Source: Desulfurobacterium sp. (lineage in GTDB: Bacteria > Aquificota > Aquificia > Desulfurobacteriales > Desulfurobacteriaceae). From it: a DNA stretch of 11,674 nucleotides. The stretch is taken from contig JALSLT010000071.1 of the NCBI GenBank assembly GCA_026988135.1, forward strand, positions 1-11,674. The letters are read 5' to 3'. Of the stretch, positions 1 to 6,307 are shown piece by piece (the stretch's first letter is position 1; each line of letters begins with the position of its first letter). Below the pieces are notes generated by a model that was not told the origin of the DNA, ran no database searches, and was given only the letters and a program-made list of their open reading frames with translations. Both the position numbers and the translations under genes were made by a program.

Positions 1-174
1 ATATGTATAAAAAACGAAATTGTCTTTTTTTAGTGATTTTGAGATAAGGGCTTCTCCGGTATCAAGCAGGTCTTCAAATACAAAATACTCTACCGCTCCG
101 GTTTTCCCTTTTTCTGTTGTCATTTTACACAGCTTTTCTTTAATTTCTTGTGGAATTCCAGGAAAGTCTTTCAT
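1..174 (-). CDS. Unidentified protein, N-terminal 58 residues (runs off left edge)
   Basis: An open reading frame starts with ATG at 174-172 and stays open to base 1, giving 58 residues that begin MKDFPGIPQEIKEKL and end in a hydrophobic-aromatic stretch (NFVFYTY). A GAGG Shine-Dalgarno at 185-182 sits 7 bases before the ATG, which supports this start. The fragment is mostly helical-looking, charged and soluble, with one Cys (residue 16), no signal peptide and no membrane segment. I do not recognise the family. It lies 46 bases downstream of ndk on the same strand, behind a terminator-like hairpin, so it may be transcribed by readthrough from ndk or be controlled at that hairpin. Because only the start is present, no function is proposed. 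Confidence 0.6.
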   Translation of the reverse strand, partial: MKDFPGIPQEIKEKLCKMTTEKGKTGAVEYFVFEDLLDTGEALISKSLKKDNFVFYTY

Positions 175-181
175 GTTTATT

Positions 182-193
182 CCTCAAAAGAGG
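182..193 (-). promoter_or_regulatory. Alternative stem pairing the Shine-Dalgarno of the left-edge gene
   Basis: On the minus strand, bases 193-182 read CCTC-TTTT-GAGG, a perfect 4-base stem with a TTTT loop. The GAGG arm is the ribosome binding site of the gene starting at 174. The CCTC arm is also part of the right arm of the terminator-like hairpin (188-210), so the two structures cannot form together. The pairing is visible; any regulatory use is inference, and four base pairs is weak at high temperature. Confidence 0.3.
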
Positions 194-210
194 CGGAAAT
201 TCCGCCTCTT
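188..210 (-). terminator. Terminator-like hairpin after ndk
   Basis: Perfect 11-base inverted repeat (arms 210-200 and 198-188, AAGAGGCGGAA / TTCCGCCTCTT) with one central base, so the real loop would be a few bases after fraying. Read on the minus strand it begins 10 bases after the ndk stop and its right arm runs into a run of only four T. The short T-run makes it a weak or conditional terminator, and the next gene's Shine-Dalgarno follows immediately. Confidence 0.6.
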
Positions 211-220
211 GGTAGATAGC

Positions 221-646
221 TTAAATATTGTGGATTTCAAGGGCACTGAAAAAGTAAGGTATTTCGTAGTTTGCAGATTCAACAGAGTCTGAAGCGTGAA
301 CCGCATTTCTTCCGACATCTGTACCGTATTTCTTCCTTATTGTTCCATCTTCAGCTTTTGCCGGGTCTGTTGCACCAATAATTTCCCTAACCTTAGAGAT
401 TGCGTTTTCTCCTACAAAAACCATAGGTACGCAAGGTCCTGAAGACATAAAGTCGGTTAGCTCGTCATAGAAAGGTCTATCCTTGTGGACAATGTAAAAT
501 CCTTTTGCTGCTTCTTTAGACATGTGAATCATCTTTAAAGCTATAAGTTTCAGGTCGTTTTCCTGTAATATTCTTATAATATCCCCTACTGCGTTTTTTT
601 TCACTGCGTCAGGTTTGACAATTACAAGTGTTCTTTCAACAGCCAT
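221..646 (-). CDS. ndk: Nucleoside diphosphate kinase
   Basis: Cytoplasmic enzyme that moves the gamma phosphate of ATP onto other (d)NDPs through a phosphohistidine, balancing nucleotide pools. The 141 residues match the usual length of about 140. The N-terminus has the family sequence TLVIVKPDAV (6-15) with the conserved Lys11, and the active-site signature NAVHASDS (114-121) contains the catalytic His117. Arg104 and Arg113 lie where phosphate-binding arginines are expected. The ATG at 646 is preceded by GGAGGT at 6 bases. The gene is last in its apparent operon, 47 bases after ispD, with a hairpin terminator behind it and a possible promoter of its own in the gap. Nothing looks damaged. 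Identification is essentially certain from motif and length. Confidence 0.97.
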   Translation of the reverse strand: MAVERTLVIVKPDAVKKNAVGDIIRILQENDLKLIALKMIHMSKEAAKGFYIVHKDRPFYDELTDFMSSGPCVPMVFVGENAISKVREIIGATDPAKAEDGTIRKKYGTDVGRNAVHASDSVESANYEIPYFFSALEIHNI

Positions 647-676
647 CTGCTACCTCCGAAATTTTTTTATTGTAGG

Positions 677-682
677 ATTATA
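677..682 (-). promoter_or_regulatory. Possible -10 box for ndk
   Basis: The 47-base gap between ispD and ndk contains a consensus TATAAT on the minus strand (682-677), about 30 bases upstream of the ndk ATG. No convincing -35 hexamer lies 16-18 bases further up (that stretch is A-rich), so this is a weak call in AT-rich DNA. It would allow ndk to be expressed separately from the upstream operon. Confidence 0.3.
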
Positions 683-693
683 CATGAAATTTT

Positions 694-1392
694 CTAATTA
701 TTTTTTGATTGTTTCATAAAAACTTTTAATATTTCCATATCTTCGGGAGTTGTTATTTTTATGTTTTTGTAGTCTCCGTCTATTGATATTACCGTATAGC
801 CGTAACGTTCCAGTAATGATGCGTCATCCGTCCCCCAGAATCCCTCTTTGTAAGCTTTTTTATGACATTCGTATAAAATGTCAAAATTGAATAGTTGAGG
901 TGTCTGAACAAGAACAAGTTTTTCTCTATTCAGTGTTTTTATAACGATAGAATCGCTTCCTTCAAGATTGGTTCCTACTACTTTGATAGTATCTTTTGGC
1001 TTGACGGCGGTGATTATTCCTTCCACTCTATAATCATAAAGGGCTGTAAACAGGTCTTTTAAAAGTTTTTCCGTTATTAAAGGTCTGACACCGTCGTGAA
1101 CTACTACCTCGTTACATTTTCCGGCTATAATTTTTAATCCGTTAAGTACAGAGGATTGTCTTTCGCAGCCTCCGACTATTATGTTTTCAACTTTTTTAAA
1201 ATCTGCGAGTTCTTCTTCCATATCTTCTATAGAATTTTCAGGGGCTACTATGATGATTTTATCTATAAAATCGCTTTTTTCAAAAACTTCAGCGGTAAGT
1301 TGAATAACGGATTTTCCGTTAATTTTAATAAATTGTTTCTTTGCCCCGAATCTTTTACCTTTTCCTGCTGCGGGAATTATGGCATATCTCAC
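694..1392 (-). CDS. ispD: 2-C-methyl-D-erythritol 4-phosphate cytidylyltransferase
   Basis: Third enzyme of the non-mevalonate (MEP) isoprenoid pathway: joins CTP and MEP to give CDP-methylerythritol and pyrophosphate. At 232 residues it has normal family length. Motifs in order are the glycine-rich CTP loop PAAGKGKRFG (7-16), GGCERQSSV (74-82), HDGVRP (99-104), KDTIK (133-137), QTPQLF (163-168), TDDASLLERYG (188-198) and IKITTPEDM (211-219) with the conserved catalytic-region Lys. The start is GTG at 1392-1390, overlapping the TGA of the PIN/TRAM gene (GTGA). A GAGGT at 1403-1399 supports it and indicates translational coupling. No ispF follows; ndk does. Function is assigned from complete motifs with high confidence. 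Confidence 0.96.
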   Translation of the reverse strand: MRYAIIPAAGKGKRFGAKKQFIKINGKSVIQLTAEVFEKSDFIDKIIIVAPENSIEDMEEELADFKKVENIIVGGCERQSSVLNGLKIIAGKCNEVVVHDGVRPLITEKLLKDLFTALYDYRVEGIITAVKPKDTIKVVGTNLEGSDSIVIKTLNREKLVLVQTPQLFNFDILYECHKKAYKEGFWGTDDASLLERYGYTVISIDGDYKNIKITTPEDMEILKVFMKQSKNN

Positions 1393-2375
1393 TTAATAAC
1401 CTCTTTGGGCTTGATAAAAATTATTTTTCCGGAGGAGGTTTGGAGAACATTGTTAACTGTGCCTTTCACCTTTAACCCTATATAATTTTTGCCTCCGTCA
1501 ATAACAACCATCGTTCCGTCTTCAAGGTATCCTACGCCCTGTCCTTTCTCTTTTCCCTCTTTGAGAACAAATATTACAAGTTCTTCTCCGACTGCTACTA
1601 CGGGTTTAAGAGCATTTGCAAGCTCATTTACGTTTAGTATTTTTACTCCTTTGATTGACGCGACTTTATTTAAGTTATAGTCTGTTGTTATAAGTTTTGC
1701 TTTTAAGAGATTACAAAGCTCTATCAGCTTTGTATCGACCTCTTTTATCCGGGGAAAATCTTTTTCATAAATTTCAACGGGGGGTTTTTTAATCTCTTTT
1801 AAGATGGAAACCTGCTCAAGTCCTTTTTTCCCTTTTGTTCTTACGGTTGGATCTGTTGAATCGGAAAGGTATTGAAGCTCTTCAAGAACAAAACGTGGAA
1901 TTATTACTTTTCCTTCCACAAATCCAAGTTTTATTACTTCTGCAATTCTTCCGTCTATCAAAGCACTTGTATCGAGAACTTTTATTGTTGTGTAAAGACT
2001 TGATTCTCCTTTCCAGATTTCAGAAATAGGCTTATCTCCTATAAGTTCTAAGAATGCAAGTCCGAATAGATAGGGTAGTGTAAGATAAAGAATTTCCTGA
2101 AGATATGGAAAATTTGTGAAAATAGCATATAGAGAAATGGTTATGCCTTTTGCAAGGTATAGTCCCAGAAAAAATCCGGTACAGAATATCACTAGCCCTC
2201 TGAGCCTGAACTTTTTTTGATGAAAAACAAAAGTGTATAAAAGGACGGAAGCAGCTGTAATTAGTATTCCTATGAACATTGATTGGGTTGATTTAAAGCC
2301 GTAGTTTCTGAAAATTACAGTGGAGACAACTAGTAAAAATATGAAAAATACACCAATCAAACGTTGAATATTCAT
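1389..2375 (-). CDS. Membrane-anchored PIN/TRAM domain protein (YacL-like)
   Basis: 328 residues. The N-terminal third holds about four hydrophobic segments (roughly 5-23, 31-51, 60-85, 92-112). A PIN nuclease-fold domain follows, beginning at IKVLDTSALIDGR (131-143), with acidic residues Asp135, Glu165/166, Asp214 and Asp232 where PIN domains bind metal (VLDTS; TTDYNLNKVA). A C-terminal TRAM-type beta domain (about 258-320) normally contributes RNA binding. The arrangement is that of Bacillus YacL, whose gene also lies next to ispD. The cellular role is poorly known; a membrane-tethered RNase is the family-level expectation, not shown here. The ATG at 2375 overlaps the CarD stop (ATGA), and its own stop overlaps ispD's GTG. 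Confidence 0.9.
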   Translation of the reverse strand: MNIQRLIGVFFIFLLVVSTVIFRNYGFKSTQSMFIGILITAASVLLYTFVFHQKKFRLRGLVIFCTGFFLGLYLAKGITISLYAIFTNFPYLQEILYLTLPYLFGLAFLELIGDKPISEIWKGESSLYTTIKVLDTSALIDGRIAEVIKLGFVEGKVIIPRFVLEELQYLSDSTDPTVRTKGKKGLEQVSILKEIKKPPVEIYEKDFPRIKEVDTKLIELCNLLKAKLITTDYNLNKVASIKGVKILNVNELANALKPVVAVGEELVIFVLKEGKEKGQGVGYLEDGTMVVIDGGKNYIGLKVKGTVNNVLQTSSGKIIFIKPKEVIK

Positions 2376-2863
2376 CTGTCTTTAACCTCTTTTAGTATCT
2401 TTCTTATTTTCTTTTTTATCTCTTTTATCTCTTTTCCTAATGATAGAGCTATCTCTTCCGCCAATTTCTCAAAGGCATCTTCAAACATCCGTTTTTCAGA
2501 GTAGGACAATTCTTTCTCTTTCGTTCTAAAAGAGAGATTTCTGACTACTACGGCAAGCTCCTTCACCTCTCCGGTTTTTATTCTATCGATGTTAAGTCTG
2601 TGTCTTACAGTCCATTTGTCACTTATATCCAATGGGGTTTCCGATAGGAAGTGAAGTATTTCTTTGACCTCTTCCTCGTCCAAGACCGGCCTTATTCCCG
2701 AAGCTTCTATTACTGTTTCGGGAACAAGAACAGACATGTTTTTGCCGAGGATTCTAATTCTGAAAAAAATAACTTCTTTTTCGTTAATGGTTCTTTTTTC
2801 CTCCCCTTCTATTACTCCAACTCCATGTGGGGGATAAGCTACTTTATCGCCTATTTTTATCAC
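2372..2863 (-). CDS. carD: CarD family transcriptional regulator
   Basis: 163 residues, the normal CarD length. The N-terminal Tudor-like RNA-polymerase-interacting domain starts at once with GDKVAYPPHGVGVIEG (5-20), the family hallmark, and runs to about residue 58. The C-terminal helical DNA-binding domain has the conserved Trp84 (DKWTVRHRLN), which in characterised CarD proteins props open the upstream edge of the promoter bubble, and the family-typical SYSEKRMFEDA (120-130). The last 20 residues are a Lys/Glu/Ile helix (KEIKEIKKKIRK). CarD binds the polymerase beta subunit and stabilises open complexes, so it acts globally, not only on this operon. The start is GTG at 2863-2861 with AGGAG at 2874-2870. 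Its stop overlaps the PIN/TRAM ATG. Confidence 0.93.
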   Translation of the reverse strand: MIKIGDKVAYPPHGVGVIEGEEKRTINEKEVIFFRIRILGKNMSVLVPETVIEASGIRPVLDEEEVKEILHFLSETPLDISDKWTVRHRLNIDRIKTGEVKELAVVVRNLSFRTKEKELSYSEKRMFEDAFEKLAEEIALSLGKEIKEIKKKIRKILKEVKDR

Positions 2864-2872
2864 TTTTTTCTC

Positions 2873-3727
2873 CTAATGAGGTTTCTTTATAGGTGGGGTT
2901 TCTCTTTTATGTTCTCCATATGGGATAGGAATGTATTGAACAGAACTTGTTGCGCTGGGTTGGTAGTAGAGTTCAATCAGGTCATATACCTCTCCGGGAA
3001 CGTCGGTGCTAACTTTTATTTTCATCTTTTTAAGTACATCTACGGAGAGAGGATAATCATGAGTCCAATAACCGCAGGTTAGAAATTGTGCTATCTCTTC
3101 ACAGTCTTTCTCTTTGTGTCCCTTTGATGTAAGTATAGATTTAATTGTGTTTTTCATCTGGTTTAGCGCTTTTTCCGCAACATCCGCAAGGATTAAAGTT
3201 TCATCTTTTAGAGTTTCTTTTTTTATTTTGAAAGCTTTCACAATGGATGGAGCCGGAAATTGCCCGAGTTGTGGGTCAAGGGGACCGAGTACGGCATTCG
3301 GATCCATAATAATTTCATCTGCAGCAAGCGCTATAAGTGTTCCGCCTGACATTGCGTAGTGAGGGACTATAACTCTCACCGGGCTTTTATGTTTCGTTAA
3401 GGCTGAAGCTATCTGGGTTGCCGCAAGTGCAAGTCCTCCGGGAGTATGTATTATAAGGTCTATCGGCATATCATCAGGGGTCATTCTTATGGCTCTTAAA
3501 ATTCTTTCGGAGTCCTCTATCGTAATATATCTCATTAGTGGGAATCCCATAAATGCAAGTTTTTCCTGGCGATGAATCATGGTTATTGCTCTGGATTTCC
3601 TTTTTTCTTCTATTTTCTTTATAAGTCTTATTCTTGCCCATTCAATGTTTTTTTGTTGGAAAAGAGGCCATAGGGAAAAGAAAATAATTATGAGCCAAAA
3701 AATGTCAAATGGAGAACCTCCCTGCAT
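2873..3727 (-). CDS. Membrane-anchored ClpP-fold serine protease (SDH proteinase / SppA-like family)
   Basis: 284 residues with one N-terminal hydrophobic segment (about 8-23) that should anchor the protein, then a basic stretch and a crotonase/ClpP-fold domain. Visible motifs are the oxyanion-type HTPGG (94-98), the nucleophile region HYAMSGGT (123-130) with Ser127 as the likely catalytic serine, and GPLDPQ (148-153), all typical of the family named serine dehydrogenase proteinase (SDH_sah). A catalytic Lys or His partner cannot be fixed by eye. Substrate is unknown; the family is thought to cut peptides at or near the membrane. The C-terminus (260-284) is a Pro/Lys-rich tail. The ATG at 3727 follows GAGGTG; the gene lies 12 bases after pyrC, and its TAG stop is inside the CarD Shine-Dalgarno (TAGGAG). 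Confidence 0.85.
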   Translation of the reverse strand: MQGGSPFDIFWLIIIFFSLWPLFQQKNIEWARIRLIKKIEEKRKSRAITMIHRQEKLAFMGFPLMRYITIEDSERILRAIRMTPDDMPIDLIIHTPGGLALAATQIASALTKHKSPVRVIVPHYAMSGGTLIALAADEIIMDPNAVLGPLDPQLGQFPAPSIVKAFKIKKETLKDETLILADVAEKALNQMKNTIKSILTSKGHKEKDCEEIAQFLTCGYWTHDYPLSVDVLKKMKIKVSTDVPGEVYDLIELYYQPSATSSVQYIPIPYGEHKRETPPIKKPH

Positions 3728-3739
3728 AAAACACCTCTT

Positions 3740-5023
3740 TTATAAATTGTTATATACGATTCTACCATTTCTAACTGTAAGTTTCACACGTCCTTTTAAT
3801 TTTTGATTTAGGAAGGGAGTATTTTTACTTCTTGAGGATATCATCTCCTCTGTCAGTATAAATTCTTCTTCAGGGTCAAAAATCGTGATATTTGCTCTTT
3901 GTCCCGGTTTAAGAGACCCGATATCTTTTCTGTTTATTATCTGTGCAGGTTTAAAACTTAGCTTTTCTACCAATTTGGAAAGTGTTAAAATTCCTTCTTC
4001 TACAAGAGTTAGGGATAGGGGTAAAAGTGTTGGGAAGCCTATTATTCCGTAAGGGGCATTACTGAATTCCACCATTTTTTCATCTTTTGAGTGGGGAGCA
4101 TGATCTGTTGCTATTATGTCGGCAATGTCTTTGGCTATCGCTTCTTTGCATGCTTCTACATCTTTGGCTGTCCTTAAAGGAGGAGACATTTTTGTATTTG
4201 TATCAAACGTCTTAACGTTATTTTCCGTTAATGTAAAGTGGTGAGGGGTTATTTCACATGTTACTTTTACTCCCTCTTTTTTTGCTTTCTCTATTATTTT
4301 AAGAGCTCCTTCAGCCGATACATGGCAAATGTGGATATGGGCGTTTGTTAGTTTAGCTATCATAATGTCTCTTATCGTTCCTATCTCTTCAGCTTCAGGT
4401 GGAATTCCCGATATTCCCAGAAGTGTCGATAAATAACCTTCGTTCATTTGACCACCGGTAGAGAGTGTTTTATCTTCGCTGTGACATAGTATTGGGATGC
4501 CAAAACTTTTAACATAATCGAAAGCATTTCTTAAAAGTTTTGAATCTCGAGGAACTTCTCCGTCATCCGAGACAGCAACGATTCCCGCTTTTACCATCTG
4601 CCCTATTTCTGCTATCTCTTCCCCTTTCAGTCCTTTTGTAAGCGCTCCTACGGGGAAAATATCACATAGGTTCACCTGTTTTGCTTTTTCTATGATATAT
4701 CGGGTTACTGTAGCGTTGTCGTTAATAGGATCCGTATTTGCCATACAGCAAACGGAGGTGATACCACCTGCTATTGCACATAAACTCCCCGATTCTATAT
4801 CTTCTTTCCATTCATATCCGGGATCTCTTAAATGGGTATGGATATCGATAAAACCCGGAGTTAGAACGAGTCCTTCTGCATCTATGATAAATGTTGACTC
4901 TGCAGACGGGATATTTTTCTCCAGTTTAACGATTTTGTCGTTTTCTATAAGTATATCCATCCGTTTTTCTATGTTTTGAGAAGGGTCAATAACCAAAGCG
5001 CCTCTAATTAAAAGATTGTTCAT
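3740..5023 (-). CDS. pyrC: Dihydroorotase, type I
   Basis: Third step of UMP synthesis: interconverts N-carbamoyl-L-aspartate and dihydroorotate in the cytoplasm. The 427-residue length fits the type I family. Amidohydrolase motifs are complete: DIHTHLRDPG (60-69) with metal ligands His62 and His64, SDDGE (152-156) with the bridging Asp153, CHSED (180-184) with His181, HICHVS (231-236) with His234, and TDHAPH (306-311) with catalytic Asp307. Spacing is as in Aquifex aeolicus dihydroorotase, which uses an Asp instead of a carboxylated Lys and is active only in complex with PyrB. The same dependence is likely here but inferred. The ATG at 5023 follows GGAGA at 7 bases, 13 bases after the cytochrome gene that separates it from pyrB. 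Confidence 0.96.
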   Translation of the reverse strand: MNNLLIRGALVIDPSQNIEKRMDILIENDKIVKLEKNIPSAESTFIIDAEGLVLTPGFIDIHTHLRDPGYEWKEDIESGSLCAIAGGITSVCCMANTDPINDNATVTRYIIEKAKQVNLCDIFPVGALTKGLKGEEIAEIGQMVKAGIVAVSDDGEVPRDSKLLRNAFDYVKSFGIPILCHSEDKTLSTGGQMNEGYLSTLLGISGIPPEAEEIGTIRDIMIAKLTNAHIHICHVSAEGALKIIEKAKKEGVKVTCEITPHHFTLTENNVKTFDTNTKMSPPLRTAKDVEACKEAIAKDIADIIATDHAPHSKDEKMVEFSNAPYGIIGFPTLLPLSLTLVEEGILTLSKLVEKLSFKPAQIINRKDIGSLKPGQRANITIFDPEEEFILTEEMISSRSKNTPFLNQKLKGRVKLTVRNGRIVYNNL

Positions 5024-5036
5024 GCAGTTGTCTCCA

Positions 5037-5363
5037 TTATTTTATGCTGTGACATCTAACACATTGGTTTTTGTCCTTTGCACTAAAAGCTTTCTGTCCG
5101 TTATGACAAGCACCACAAGATTTTCCTTCCCATATTAGCTGCATTGTTATTTTGTTATAACCGTATTTTTTCTTGAACAATTTTGGATGACATGATGAGC
5201 ATTTCTGTTTTTTTACTTTTGAGTGATAAACATGGCTGAAAATAACATCGCCAGGAGCTCCTTTCTCTTTTGCTTTATATGTAAGATCTTTGTTTAAAAC
5301 ACCACTTTGTCCGCAACCTAACATAAAAATTGCAGGTAAAATTAGTAGAGCCGTTTTACGCAT
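5037..5363 (-). CDS. Triheme c7-type cytochrome lipoprotein
   Basis: 108 residues starting with a lipoprotein signal peptide whose lipobox is MLGC, so Cys17 should be lipidated after export. The mature part has three c-type heme sites: CSSCH (55-59), CGACH (83-87) and CVRCH (101-105). The sequence around them (FSHVYH at 42-47, then the two segments leading to CGACHNG) resembles the triheme c(7)-type domain of periplasmic electron carriers in metal- and sulfur-reducing bacteria. Only two further histidines exist, His44 and His47, so the third heme lacks an obvious distal His; Met73 is a candidate. Its start overlaps the pyrB stop by 8 bases, with GGAGG 6 bases upstream. The redox partner is unknown, and nothing links its chemistry directly to pyrimidine synthesis. 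Confidence 0.9.
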   Translation of the reverse strand: MRKTALLILPAIFMLGCGQSGVLNKDLTYKAKEKGAPGDVIFSHVYHSKVKKQKCSSCHPKLFKKKYGYNKITMQLIWEGKSCGACHNGQKAFSAKDKNQCVRCHSIK

Positions 5364-6294
5364 TTAGTTCCTCCAGTAATTTGTTTTTTTTGCCGCAAAT
5401 GGTTGTCAATATTGCCATTCTAACTGCAAGTCCGTTTTCAACCTGATTGAAGATTACCGATTTTGGTGAGGTAATTACATCGTTGTTAATTTCAATACCT
5501 CGATTTACAGGTCCCGGGTGCATTATAATCGCATCTTTTTTTAGCATTTTGAGACGGTTTTTGTTGAGTCCAAAAAATGTTGCGTATTCTCGTAGTGACG
5601 GAAAAACTTTTTTTGCATTTAGCCTTTCAAGCTGAATTCTGAGTAGTATTAGTACATCGGCTATTTTTGCTACTTCTTCAAAGGAAGATAGAACTTTTAC
5701 ACCTAATGCCTCAGGATAACGGGGCATCATTGTTGACGGTCCGAATATAAAAATATTTGCTCCAAGTTTTTTTAGTAGAATAATGTTTGAGCGGGCAACT
5801 CTGCTGTGGACAATATCTCCGGCTATTACGACGTTCAATCCTTCAAGATTTTCTCTGTTTTCAACTATTGTCATTGTGTCAAGAAGCGCTTGAGACGGAT
5901 GTTCATGACATCCGTCTCCTGCATTTACTATAGAAGCGTCTATATGAGGAATTATTGTGTTACATGCACCTTCGCAGGCGTGTCTTAAAACAATTATATC
6001 GGGATGCATCATGTCAAGATTCTTAACGGTGTCTATTAAGGTTTCACCTTTCTTAACGCTGCTTGCCGAAGCTGAAATATTTATAACATCTGCAGACAGG
6101 AATTTTCCCGCTTTTTCAAAAGAGGTTCTTGTTCTTGTACTTGCTTCAAAGAAGAGATTGATGATACATTTGCCTCTTAATGCCTTGAATTTCTTTTTTC
6201 CTTCTCTGATTGTTTCTCTAATTTTAAATGCGAGATTTATTATTTCTTCAGTTTCTTCTTTTGTTACATTTTCACAGGATATAAGGTGTTCCAT
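5356..6294 (-). CDS. pyrB: Aspartate carbamoyltransferase catalytic subunit
   Basis: Second step of UMP synthesis: joins carbamoyl phosphate and aspartate. From the ATG at 6294 the protein has 312 residues, a normal length. It shows the carbamoyl-phosphate loop FFEASTRTRTSFE (48-60), the VKKGET loop (80-85) whose Lys reaches into a neighbouring active site, the R104-HACEG segment (104-109), EHPSQALLD (131-139) and HPGPVNRGIEI (259-269). I chose the ATG at 6294, with GAGGA 6 bases upstream; a longer in-frame TTG at 6336 would run 29 bases into hisD and adds only a basic, unconserved tail. No pyrI lies nearby, so it may pair with PyrC as in Aquifex. It sits 13 bases after hisD and overlaps the cytochrome gene by 8 bases. 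Confidence 0.96.
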   Translation of the reverse strand: MEHLISCENVTKEETEEIINLAFKIRETIREGKKKFKALRGKCIINLFFEASTRTRTSFEKAGKFLSADVINISASASSVKKGETLIDTVKNLDMMHPDIIVLRHACEGACNTIIPHIDASIVNAGDGCHEHPSQALLDTMTIVENRENLEGLNVVIAGDIVHSRVARSNIILLKKLGANIFIFGPSTMMPRYPEALGVKVLSSFEEVAKIADVLILLRIQLERLNAKKVFPSLREYATFFGLNKNRLKMLKKDAIIMHPGPVNRGIEINNDVITSPKSVIFNQVENGLAVRMAILTTICGKKNKLLEELNA

Positions 6295-6307
6295 CTGTTT
6301 CCTCTTT

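Noticed and set aside
2410..2440. Tandem-looking atctctttt repeat
   Set aside because: It is coding sequence for the Lys-Glu-Ile repeats at the C-terminus of CarD, not a separate repeat element.
2651..3082. 143-codon open frame on the plus strand
   Set aside because: Antisense to CarD and the protease gene, Phe/Tyr-rich as expected from reading Lys/Glu-rich codons backwards; no recognisable domain.
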